Below, piece after piece: positions 38,148 through 46,432 of a DNA stretch of 64,000 bases. The DNA is taken from positions 496,001 to 560,000 of the forward strand of contig NC_047501.1 in the NCBI RefSeq assembly GCF_002079055.1. Reading direction: 5' to 3'. The notes under the pieces are model-generated. The model saw nothing but the letters and a program-made list of their open reading frames with translations, was not told the origin of the DNA and did no database searches. The DNA is from Saccharomyces paradoxus. Taxonomy: Eukaryota > Ascomycota > Saccharomycetes > Saccharomycetales > Saccharomycetaceae. A program made the position numbers and the translations under genes. Numbering within the stretch: position 1 is the stretch's first letter; every line of letters begins with the position of its first letter.

Positions 38148-38156
38148 GGTGGCAAA
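38148..38156 (+). promoter_or_regulatory. PACE element GGTGGCAAA (Rpn4 site) before RPT5
   Basis: This is an exact match to the proteasome-associated control element, 147 bp before the RPT5 ATG and in the usual orientation. Rpn4 binds it to raise proteasome gene expression together. Confidence 0.85.
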
Positions 38157-38302
38157 AATACATATTTTACTAAAAGGGACCCATTAATGAACTTTTAGAC
38201 AGAAAGGATATGTCAAGAACTTGACTAGAACGTGTGTACGAATAACTTGTTTGTGCATTATAGAGGTGAGAACAAATTGGCAAGTTTTGATTTTAGTTTA
38301 AG

Positions 38303-39607
38303 ATGGCCACCTTGGAAGAATTGGACGCTCAAACTTTACCAGGAGATGATGAATTAGATCAAGAGATTTTGAATCTTTCCACGCAGGAGCTTCAAACAAG
38401 AGCTAAGCTTTTGGACAATGAAATCCGTATCTTTAGATCTGAATTGCAAAGATTGTCCCATGAAAACAACGTTATGCTCGAGAAGATTAAGGACAATAAG
38501 GAAAAAATCAAGAATAATAGACAGTTGCCATACCTTGTGGCTAACGTCGTCGAAGTCATGGATATGAATGAAATCGAAGACAAGGAGAATAACGAATCTA
38601 CTACTCAAGGTGGAAATGTCAATTTAGATAACACCGCCGTTGGCAAGGCTGCTGTAGTCAAGACCTCTTCTAGACAGACCGTTTTCTTGCCCATGGTTGG
38701 TTTAGTGGATCCTGATAAACTTAAGCCAAATGACTTGGTCGGTGTGAATAAGGACTCTTATTTGATTTTGGATACTTTACCCTCTGAGTTTGATTCTCGT
38801 GTAAAAGCTATGGAGGTTGATGAAAAACCCACCGAAACTTATTCTGATGTGGGTGGGTTGGATAAACAAATTGAAGAACTGGTGGAGGCCATTGTATTAC
38901 CTATGAAACGTGCGGATAAATTCAAAGACATGGGTATTAGAGCGCCTAAAGGTGCCCTAATGTACGGGCCTCCAGGTACAGGTAAGACTTTATTAGCTCG
39001 TGCGTGTGCGGCTCAGACCAATGCCACTTTTTTGAAGCTAGCAGCACCTCAATTGGTGCAAATGTATATTGGTGAAGGTGCTAAACTGGTCCGCGATGCA
39101 TTTGCACTGGCTAAGGAAAAGGCACCAACTATTATTTTCATTGACGAGTTGGATGCTATTGGTACTAAGAGATTTGATTCGGAAAAATCCGGTGATAGAG
39201 AAGTGCAAAGAACCATGTTGGAATTATTAAATCAACTGGATGGTTTCAGCTCTGATGATCGTGTTAAGGTCTTGGCGGCTACCAATAGGGTCGATGTTTT
39301 AGATCCCGCTCTGTTAAGATCAGGAAGACTGGATAGAAAAATTGAATTCCCACTACCATCAGAAGATTCAAGAGCTCAAATTCTACAGATTCATTCAAGA
39401 AAGATGACCACTGATGATGATATTAACTGGCAAGAACTAGCCAGATCTACTGATGAGTTCAATGGTGCGCAGTTAAAGGCGGTGACTGTGGAGGCAGGTA
39501 TGATTGCCTTAAGGAATGGGCAATCTTCCGTTAAACATGAAGATTTTGTCGAAGGTATAAGCGAAGTTCAAGCAAGAAAATCAAAGTCGGTATCCTTCTA
39601 TGCATAA
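38303..39607 (+). CDS. RPT5: 26S proteasome regulatory ATPase Rpt5
   Basis: The protein has 434 residues, as in S. cerevisiae. An N-terminal coiled coil runs about 15-80 (heptads in [18 protein letters not shown]). An OB fold follows (about 105-165), then the AAA+ domain: Walker A GPPGTGKT at 222-229, Walker [12 protein letters not shown] with Asp-Glu at 281-282, and the SRH with [11 protein letters not shown] near 338. The chain ends SFYA, the HbYX motif (hydrophobic-Tyr-x) that docks in the 20S alpha ring and opens the gate. Known role: one of the six base ATPases that unfold substrates. The promoter carries a perfect PACE element, matching regulation by Rpn4. Confidence 0.98.
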   Translation: MATLEELDAQTLPGDDELDQEILNLSTQELQTRAKLLDNEIRIFRSELQRLSHENNVMLEKIKDNKEKIKNNRQLPYLVANVVEVMDMNEIEDKENNESTTQGGNVNLDNTAVGKAAVVKTSSRQTVFLPMVGLVDPDKLKPNDLVGVNKDSYLILDTLPSEFDSRVKAMEVDEKPTETYSDVGGLDKQIEELVEAIVLPMKRADKFKDMGIRAPKGALMYGPPGTGKTLLARACAAQTNATFLKLAAPQLVQMYIGEGAKLVRDAFALAKEKAPTIIFIDELDAIGTKRFDSEKSGDREVQRTMLELLNQLDGFSSDDRVKVLAATNRVDVLDPALLRSGRLDRKIEFPLPSEDSRAQILQIHSRKMTTDDDINWQELARSTDEFNGAQLKAVTVEAGMIALRNGQSSVKHEDFVEGISEVQARKSKSVSFYA

Positions 39608-40127
39608 AAATAATAATTTAATTTATCAAGCCGCCATACACATATCTACATATTTAGAACAATCCTTCATTTAAGGTCGCGTAATTTTCTTGTTATTGAT
39701 ACTATATATGGCCAATTGTATACTACTTACTATTTGATGAATCCAAAAGTGTAGATCAAAAGGTATATATATTCATTGAGGTTTGACTTTTTTTACTTTA
39801 TTTTATTTTCTGCTGGAATTTCGCAATTTTCAAGGATGCCTTGAGGGAAAGAGAAAAGCGTAGGAGAACAAGACGCATCGAGGGCCACGGGAGCATTAAA
39901 CAGTTGACCTCTCTTCAAAGCCCCATATACAGCACACATCTGTAGATGATTTAGTGAAATAGCGCTAGGTCAAAGAAAAGAAGAGATATTAGTAGAAATA
40001 AGATATCGGTACCATTATACTTTTCATACAACGATTGGTTAATCCTACCAAAGCATTCAAATTTAATCAGAATTGCAAACTTGGGGATATTACTAAAACA
40101 ACTGAACCAGGTAATATTTGCGGTATT
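39608..40127. other. Intergenic: RPT5 3' region and RTC5 promoter
   Basis: This is 520 bp. The RTC5 frame is open back to about 40035 but has no ATG before 40128, so this part is leader. TATATATAT at 39762-39770 is a possible 3'-end element. Nothing else is supported. Confidence 0.45.
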
Positions 40128-41831
40128 ATGGGACAGTCTTCCTCCATCAATTCCGGTATTGAAGAGGGTTCTTCCCATTCAAAAAAATTCACAAATGGCA
40201 AGGATGTTTTAACATATTTCAACAATAAAGCACAGCAACAGGTCACTACACCAGAATTGGTCAGCTTCAAGGGAAACTTGCAGATTGAAAACCTGAACAC
40301 ACCAATTTCCCACAAAACCTTATGTAACTCACTTCACTTTCCACAAAATCATGCTATAATTGTTGGAATAGTGACTAACATGTTGAGGGTTTTGAGCAAC
40401 TTCCCATTAGTGAACTCATCTTATGAACCAATTACAGGATACGGGTTATTAAAGTGCATTTTGTTGTTAAATAGGGCACGATGTGCAAAATTTTTGAAAC
40501 TCAAGTCGTATGATCAACTAAAACTACTGTTTATCTCTTTATCACTACAAAAAACCGACAAAGAGGAATTATCCGAAGGGAATGAAAACGACGGACGCAA
40601 GGAGATGAATATAAAACAAATAATAGCTGGGTTCGATGATGTTGATACTGAAATGCTGTGTATTCCTGCGGATTTTATGCTTCAGTTTCTAACTTGGCTT
40701 TTGATTCTAACCGTTAAATGTCCCACCACCAATTCTAAATTGGATAACGGTGAGACGCATGACCAATGGGGCAATTTCAAAATCTCAGCACTGAATCTCC
40801 TTAGAACAATGAATCCAGACGTGGTGGGCGATATAGAATCACATTCGATAACATTTCAACAGTTTTCTACTGCAATAAGAACTGTAATGCCCAATCTATT
40901 AAAACCACTAGAAAATTTAATGGAGCACTTTTTTTATTTGCAGAACGATTTAGTTGATCATGACACTAACTTATCGAGTATTCAGGACTCCAAGATTATG
41001 ACTCCGGCACTGTTAGCACAGTTATCTACGGGACTACCAAAGGAATTATTTATACAGAAGCTACAAAGCCTATACATTGGTAGGAAAAGTGGTTTCTCGA
41101 TGAGGTCTTTGCAAGCGAAAGTGTTCAAGTGGATGGCTCCTTCAATTTTAGTTGTTAGTGGAATGAGAATAACAAATTCTGAAGAATACGCAGCTAAGAA
41201 AAACCCAAGGTATCGCCACTTTCTTGAAGAATTTCCTAAATTAAAAGAGTCAGATCAAAAAATGGATGCATCTCATTTCAATAAAAAGAAAACTACATTT
41301 GCTGTGTACATAGACGATCCATGGAAAGTAACAAACAAAGATTATTTTGGTGATTTGAATACGAGAATAATAGAAATATCACCCAGGCAAGATATTTATA
41401 AAGTAAACCAAAAAGGTACGATTTATTTCAATACGATTGGTGGCGGAATTGGAATTGGAGATAAACAACCACTGATCAAACCGGCGTCTAAGAGATACAT
41501 ACCAGGGAACGTGTCGTTGACTTTTGACAGCACATTAGAATTTGCTGTGTTCAGGAATACCGGTTATGGAGGATCATTAGACCCTGGCTTATTATCGATG
41601 GAAAGAAAGGAGGAAAGTTCCCTTTTTGAATTGCATTTTTTGATTCAAGATGTCGAGGTGTGGGGTTGTGGTGGTGAGAAGGAATTAGAAGAGCAAATTA
41701 AACAGTTAGCATGGGAAGAAGCAGAATCTAAGAGAAGACAGCAAATTAATTTGAGAAGCTTGGGAGAAGACCGTGCCTTACTGGAAATGGCAGGTTTGGT
41801 TGGCCAACACCAAGGTGGTGGTTCAATGTGA
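40128..41831 (+). CDS. RTC5: TLDc-domain protein Rtc5
   Basis: The protein has 567 residues from the ATG at 40128, matching S. cerevisiae. It starts MGQSSS, an N-myristoylation signal (Gly2, Ser6), which supports this start over the open but ATG-less frame upstream. The middle is a helical, all-alpha region (about 70-290). The TLDc domain is in the C-terminal half (about 295-540), with RSLQAKVFKWMAPSILVVSGMR, YFNTIGGGIGIGDKQPLI, and LTFDSTLEFAVFRNTGYGG. The end is a charged helix EEQIKQLAWEEAESKRRQQ. Known role: with Oxr1, one of the two yeast TLDc proteins; it acts on the vacuolar V-ATPase, affecting its assembly and partner location. It converges on RIO1. Confidence 0.93.
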   Translation: MGQSSSINSGIEEGSSHSKKFTNGKDVLTYFNNKAQQQVTTPELVSFKGNLQIENLNTPISHKTLCNSLHFPQNHAIIVGIVTNMLRVLSNFPLVNSSYEPITGYGLLKCILLLNRARCAKFLKLKSYDQLKLLFISLSLQKTDKEELSEGNENDGRKEMNIKQIIAGFDDVDTEMLCIPADFMLQFLTWLLILTVKCPTTNSKLDNGETHDQWGNFKISALNLLRTMNPDVVGDIESHSITFQQFSTAIRTVMPNLLKPLENLMEHFFYLQNDLVDHDTNLSSIQDSKIMTPALLAQLSTGLPKELFIQKLQSLYIGRKSGFSMRSLQAKVFKWMAPSILVVSGMRITNSEEYAAKKNPRYRHFLEEFPKLKESDQKMDASHFNKKKTTFAVYIDDPWKVTNKDYFGDLNTRIIEISPRQDIYKVNQKGTIYFNTIGGGIGIGDKQPLIKPASKRYIPGNVSLTFDSTLEFAVFRNTGYGGSLDPGLLSMERKEESSLFELHFLIQDVEVWGCGGEKELEEQIKQLAWEEAESKRRQQINLRSLGEDRALLEMAGLVGQHQGGGSM

Positions 41832-42057
41832 GGCTCTGCTTTTTTGCATATGTTTTAGTTGTTGAGGTTGATTGAAAAATCAAGCCACCACATAAAGCTA
41901 TAGTTTATTTCATTATTTATTGCACTTGTATTTAAGGTACAAAACTTTTATACTTATCTTATACTTTTCAGTCCTTAACTTTTTTAGTTAAATAATTTAT
42001 CTACTTTCCGTCCGCCAACTCTGGACAACAATTTCCAAATGTATTAGTGCGGGGGTG

Positions 42058-43524
42058 TTATTTCTTTGATTTCGTTTTCTTCACCAGTTTTTTCTTGATG
42101 TGCTTCTTAACCTTTGTTTTCCTTTTTTCTCTTTTTGCATCTTTAGCTTCCTGCTTACGCAATTTTTTGATATCTTTGTCTTCATGTTTCTTCCCCTTTA
42201 AAATTTTTGGTTCGTCGTCGTCATAATACTCGCGGTCTTCACTCCCTTCCTCGTCCTCTTCTTCTCTTCCACTTGAGCCGTCTTCTTCATCATCTGAAAA
42301 TTCCTCTGAGCCAGAACTACATTCGTGGTCAGCATTATCAAATTCAAATTGCTCAGAAGCAGCAAAATTGCGTTCATTATCATGGGCAATCAAGCTTTTC
42401 AACAAGTCAAACTTACCATCTGTATATCTATCAAAATCCCTTTCCTCTAATCCACCCAGTGATCTAACCAAATGCAGCGACCTAAATATTTCATCTTCTG
42501 CTTCATCTTGTTCACTAGATTTTATTGGTAGATTGCTAGCAATGTATTCAACTAAGGCGGTAACGTTGCTATAATCACCCTTGAACTTTTCCAAAGTTTC
42601 TGATATGACAAATTGGAAAATAACTCTTTCAGGGAAAATACTGATTCCCATTTTCTCGAAATAAAGATTGACGTTCTTGATATCCATCCTCAAGAAATCC
42701 AAACTCATTGGATGCTCAGGTTCCACACTTTGAGAAACATCAATCATATATAATTTATCATCATGGATTATGGTATTATACTCTGATAAATCAGCATGAA
42801 CTAGGCGACAAACTTGGTACAGCAATCTCATATAAGCTACCATAGTGTGATAATAGTGGAAAATCTCATCACGATCCTTGTATGGATAATCTTTTAATTT
42901 AGGTGAGGCAAACCCATTACCTCGGCTTAAAAATTCCATTACTAAGACGTTGTTCTTAACTTCTATTGGCTTAGGTGCCGGAATGACGCCACTTTGATGA
43001 ATCCTCTTCAGATTTCTAAATTCCTTCTCAGCCCAAATTTTAATCATTTTCCTCGGATTATGTTGAGATCTGGAATTTCTGAATCTAAATTCACCATCAA
43101 CATATCTCTCACGATCTTTAAAGACTAGAATAGACGTCTTATAGATTTTGATGGCGTATTCTGCACGGGGTCCATCTGTCTCTAAAACTTCGTACTGGCC
43201 CGTTTCTTCATCTATTACGGGTGCTTTACCGGTACCTGCAAAAGCGTGATAAACATTGGCTTCTTTTCCAGTACTCAAGCAACCGTTCAGATCCGCAATC
43301 ACACCTCTAGTGACCATAGATTTCAAAAATCTCATAGTTCTCGGATCCAGGACATTTTCTACAGTAGCTCTATTGGCTTTATCCTTTGATGTTTTTGCCC
43401 TGCTGAATGATAATTCATCAGTCTTTATTTTGTGACTATACTTCTCTAAGAGCTGGTTATTGATATGGTCCGAAGCTCTCTGCGACACAGACAGTGCGTC
43501 AAATTTATCCTCCAATGGCATCAT
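42058..43524 (-). CDS. RIO1: RIO1 atypical protein kinase for 40S maturation
   Basis: The protein has 488 residues if the first of two tandem ATGs (43524) is used, 487 from the second (43521). The S. cerevisiae protein (about 484) starts MSLEDKF, against MPLEDKF here. The RIO fold is clear: ATP loop STGKEANVY at 84-92, Lys in AIKIYK at 124-129, catalytic HADLSEYN at 243-250, and metal-binding IDVSQS at 261-266. The hinge is VMEFLSRG. The C-terminal 100 residues are highly acidic (EEFSDDEEDGSSG) and then a Lys-rich NLS end. Known role: final cleavage of 20S to 18S rRNA and release of Nob1/Pno1, plus rDNA regulation. Upstream RRPE and PAC elements match ribosome-biogenesis control. Confidence 0.97.
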   Translation of the reverse strand: MMPLEDKFDALSVSQRASDHINNQLLEKYSHKIKTDELSFSRAKTSKDKANRATVENVLDPRTMRFLKSMVTRGVIADLNGCLSTGKEANVYHAFAGTGKAPVIDEETGQYEVLETDGPRAEYAIKIYKTSILVFKDRERYVDGEFRFRNSRSQHNPRKMIKIWAEKEFRNLKRIHQSGVIPAPKPIEVKNNVLVMEFLSRGNGFASPKLKDYPYKDRDEIFHYYHTMVAYMRLLYQVCRLVHADLSEYNTIIHDDKLYMIDVSQSVEPEHPMSLDFLRMDIKNVNLYFEKMGISIFPERVIFQFVISETLEKFKGDYSNVTALVEYIASNLPIKSSEQDEAEDEIFRSLHLVRSLGGLEERDFDRYTDGKFDLLKSLIAHDNERNFAASEQFEFDNADHECSSGSEEFSDDEEDGSSGREEEDEEGSEDREYYDDDEPKILKGKKHEDKDIKKLRKQEAKDAKREKRKTKVKKHIKKKLVKKTKSKK

Positions 43525-43600
43525 CTTCAAAATAACAGAGTTCGATTCTATAAATTTGCTTCAAGTTTCCTTTTACTAATTTTTTCAAGTAATGTATCTT

Positions 43601-43613
43601 ATCTCATCTCATC
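43601..43613 (-). promoter_or_regulatory. Two overlapping PAC elements (GATGAGAT) before RIO1
   Basis: The plus-strand run of ATCTC units gives GATGAGAT twice on the minus strand (43608-43601 and 43613-43606), 77-89 bp before the RIO1 ATG. PAC is the Dot6/Tod6 site of ribosome-biogenesis genes. Confidence 0.75.
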
Positions 43614-43633
43614 TCAATTTCAACTTTCACTAT

Positions 43634-43644
43634 AAAATTTTTCA
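43634..43644 (-). promoter_or_regulatory. RRPE element TGAAAAATTTT before RIO1
   Basis: An exact RRPE (Stb3 site) on the RIO1 strand, 110-120 bp before its ATG and 20 bp upstream of the PAC pair. This RRPE-then-PAC order and distance is the standard ribosome-biogenesis promoter layout. Confidence 0.75.
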
Positions 43645-44017
43645 GGTTTCTGCGCGCGCTAATGTCCCCCGCATACTGCTTGATAAGTAATATGAGACTA
43701 TTTCAGTTTGTTAGGGAAAAGAAAAGATGCTGTTCGGACTCTTTGCTCAAGATAGCAAAAAGGCTGTATTAGAAAGAATTAGATGATGATATCTCGATCA
43801 GGTCCAGATTTCTTTTGAAAATATCAACTCTATTACAATATTTTCTCTTTTCCTAACTTTCACTTACTAAAATACTAGAAGCCCCTTCGATGTCTAACAT
43901 GTGTAATGTATATGATTGAGTGATTATACTGCGAGTCTTAAGTGCTTGAAGAACTTATCTCTTGTTAGCTCCCTACGGAGTGCACAAGAATTGTAGGTTA
44001 TAACACCGGCTAAAAAT

Positions 44018-44034
44018 CGGGGCAGACAATTCCG
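44018..44034. promoter_or_regulatory. Gal4 binding site CGG-N11-CCG before GCY1
   Basis: CGG at 44018-44020 and CCG at 44032-44034 with exactly 11 bases between them, 360 bp before the GCY1 ATG. A Gal4 site in this promoter is known in S. cerevisiae, where GCY1 is galactose-induced. The 17-mer appears kept here. Confidence 0.85.
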
Positions 44035-44393
44035 GGGAAGAACAAAGAAGGGCGGCCTTTTTTATCTCTCATTGTCATAGCAAGATCGTTTCGCTTTCTC
44101 CAGAAGGGGGTAGAACCAATCTAGCACGCACACTGCAAGCACGGCTTAGTAATATGCCTATGAGGCATAAACTCGTGTGACGAATTGTAAACCGTCGCTC
44201 TTCTTAATTCTTTAGAGTAACAACCGAGCTTTTAGGAAAAAAATCGTGACAGTAAGGAATTGCTTTACTGGACGTATAAAACAGGGAGAATCAAGACGTT
44301 CCAAAGGCTTGATCGTCGTTGAAGGTTTAGCAGGTACATTTCAGCAAACTAATTTCAGATAACCTTTCCGTACTAAATCAAAATAAAAAAAAA

Positions 44394-45332
44394 ATGCCTG
44401 CAACTTTGCACGATTCTACGAAAATCCTATCTTTAAATACCGGAGCCCAAATTCCCCAAGTAGGTTTAGGAACGTGGCAGTCAAAAGACAACGATGCTTA
44501 TAAGTCCGTTTTAACCGCTTTGAAAGACGGTTACAGACACATTGATACTGCTGCTATTTACCGTAACGAAGACCAAGTCGGTCAAGCCATCAAAGATTCA
44601 GGTGTCCCTCGGGGAGAAATCTTCGTTACTACAAAGTTATGGTGTACACAACACCACGAACCTGAAAAAGCCCTGGACCAATCGCTAGAAAGATTAGGAT
44701 TGGACTACGTGGACTTGTATTTGATGCACTGGCCAGCCCGTTTAGACCCGACTTACGTGAAAAATGGAGACATATTGAGTGTACCAACAAAGGAAGACGG
44801 TTCCCGTGCAGTAGATATCACCAATTGGAATTTTATCAAAACCTGGGAATTAATGCAAGAACTACCTAAGACTGGTAAAACTAAGGCTGTTGGAGTCTCC
44901 AACTTTTCTATAAACAACTTGAAGGATTTACTAGCATCTCAAGGTAATAAGCTTACACCAGCTGCTAACCAAGTGGAAATACATCCATTACTACCTCAAA
45001 ATGAATTAATTGACTTTTGTAAAAGTGAAAACATAATGGTTGAAGCTTATTCTCCGTTAGGTAGTACCGATGCTCCACTATTGAAAGAACCGACTATTTT
45101 GGAAATTGCTAAGAAAAATAATGTTCAACCTGGTCACGTTGTCATCAGCTGGCATGCACAAAGGGGTTATGTGGTTTTGCCAAAATCTGTGAATCCTGAT
45201 CGAATCAAAACGAACAGGAAAATATTCACTCTATCTAATGAGGACTTTGAAGCCATTAACAACATATCAAAGGAAAAAGGCGAAAAGAGAGTTGTTCATC
45301 CAAACTGGTCTCCTTTCGAAGTATTCAAATGA
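44394..45332 (+). CDS. GCY1: Aldo-keto reductase / glycerol dehydrogenase Gcy1
   Basis: The protein has 312 residues, as in S. cerevisiae. It is an AKR TIM barrel with the complete catalytic tetrad: Asp51 and Tyr56 (in HIDTAAIYRNE), Lys81 (in VTTKLW) and His112 (in LMHWP). NADPH contacts include VGVSNFS and the LPKSVNPDRIKTN segment with Lys and Arg residues that favour NADPH. Known role: reversible reduction of carbonyls and oxidation of glycerol to dihydroxyacetone under low oxygen; induced by galactose and stress. It is the duplicate of YPR1. The A-rich leader (AAATAAAAAAAAA) is a good context for the start. It converges on PFY1 with 246 bp between stops. Confidence 0.97.
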   Translation: MPATLHDSTKILSLNTGAQIPQVGLGTWQSKDNDAYKSVLTALKDGYRHIDTAAIYRNEDQVGQAIKDSGVPRGEIFVTTKLWCTQHHEPEKALDQSLERLGLDYVDLYLMHWPARLDPTYVKNGDILSVPTKEDGSRAVDITNWNFIKTWELMQELPKTGKTKAVGVSNFSINNLKDLLASQGNKLTPAANQVEIHPLLPQNELIDFCKSENIMVEAYSPLGSTDAPLLKEPTILEIAKKNNVQPGHVVISWHAQRGYVVLPKSVNPDRIKTNRKIFTLSNEDFEAINNISKEKGEKRVVHPNWSPFEVFK

Positions 45333-45578
45333 CTGTGCTTGCGTGTTTTTCGAATGGTTATAATATGTAAATAAACTAAACATAAGTGTATCCAGTGTCG
45401 ATATTCTTAAGACTGTTTCATAAATATGTTAAATACCAGGATGTGACTACATATAAAAAGTGCGCCTTTTACAGTAATAATTAGCGTCAATCAATAAAAT
45501 ATTTGTAAAGTAGGAAGCGAAATCCCGCAGATGCCAGAATAAGTGATGTATTAGGCAACAAGACTTTGCCTGCATAAA

Positions 45579-46158
45579 TCAGTATTGAACGCCAATCAAG
45601 TAGTCGGCCAATTGTTCGACAATCTTGGTGGCCTCGCCGGCTTGTACAGTTGGTGGATAATGAGCAATAATAACGGTTTGCTTAGTTCTTACACAAACAA
45701 CACCTTCAGCGTCATGTCTACCATAGATACTTCTATCGTCAGCCCTCAACAACATGAACTTTTGGCCTTGAATATGCAAACCGTTGCTTTGTAGACCAGC
45801 TGGATTGTCGAAGCCTTGAACGATTTCACCAATTTCGTTTGGTTGCAGAGACAAGCCACCAGAAGTAGCCCAAACAGCGTCACCTGCTCTCGAGTAGATG
45901 ACAGCTTTGTCAACTTTACCGGTTCCTATCAAGTTATCAGTGTATGCTATTTAAAAGAAAAAAAAAAGCCGTAAAGAAATTCATGCTCGAAATTTCATAC
46001 ATTTTTTTGTCGTTTTAGTTAGTAATTCATTCTGGACAGATAACTTTCGAACGTAGGCGCGTCAATAAAAATCGGGCATTACCACTGAGGCTAATACCTG
46101 ACTCTTTCCCTGCTCAATCAATTGACAATTGTCCCATTCACATACCTTGCCAAGACAT
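45579..46158 (-). CDS. PFY1: Profilin Pfy1 (two exons)
   Basis: The protein has 126 residues, as in S. cerevisiae. Exon 1 (46158-46146) encodes MSWQ plus the first base of the next codon; exon 2 (45946-45579) begins mid-codon and continues AYTDNLIG. The join gives MSWQAYTDNL, the profilin N-terminus whose Trp and Tyr bind poly-Pro. The C-terminal [13 protein letters not shown] completes the actin/poly-Pro surface, and the phosphoinositide-binding basic region is present ([12 protein letters not shown]). Known role: promotes ADP-ATP exchange on actin and feeds actin to the formins Bni1 and Bnr1. It is the only spliced gene I find in the window. Confidence 0.96.
45947..46145 (-). other. PFY1: PFY1 intron (199 bp)
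   Basis: The 5' splice site is GTATGT (46145-46140), the branch point TACTAAC lies at 46024-46018, and the 3' site is AAATAG ending at 45947. All three match the yeast consensus. Branch-to-acceptor distance is about 72 bases. No snoRNA boxes are seen inside. Confidence 0.95.
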
Positions 46159-46432
46159 AATTTGCAATCGTAGTTGGGTTTATGAAATGTATGTTTATCT
46201 TTACTCAAAGATCACACAGATGTTTTAAGAAGGGAATGGAAAAGGGTCAACTGGGCCTTAAAAAGAAAAAACAAGTGCAAAAGCGGGTAATAAATTTCGT
46301 ACAAAGACATTTAATAGTCAAAAATCATAGTAAACTTCCAACACTGCAATGTCGTACTAAATGTTACAACTTGCCATCACTCTATCCCTTTTCTATTATA
46401 CATAGTAGTGTATACATAAAGCAGCACCTCTT

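Larger units (their letters stand above)
37436..38302. other. Divergent RPO31/RPT5 promoter region
   Basis: This 867 bp region holds a Reb1 site (38131) and a PACE element (38148) near RPT5, and an A tract at 37939-37954. I found no perfect PAC or RRPE pair on the RPO31 side; a GATGAG at 37716-37721 is the nearest approach. Confidence 0.6.
43525..44393. other. Divergent RIO1/GCY1 promoter region
   Basis: This 869 bp region carries PAC and RRPE for RIO1, a Gal4 site, STRE-type pentamers (CCCCT at 43882-43886, AGGGG at 44105-44109) and TATAAAA at 44275-44281 for GCY1. No ATG lies in the last 100 bp before GCY1. Confidence 0.7.

Noticed and set aside
43522-43530. Longer RIO1, RPO31, ADE2, CAT5, UBP2 and CRC1 N-termini from TTG or GTG codons
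   Set aside because: Open frame upstream of the ATG exists in each, but none has an ATG there and the ATG-started lengths match the known proteins.
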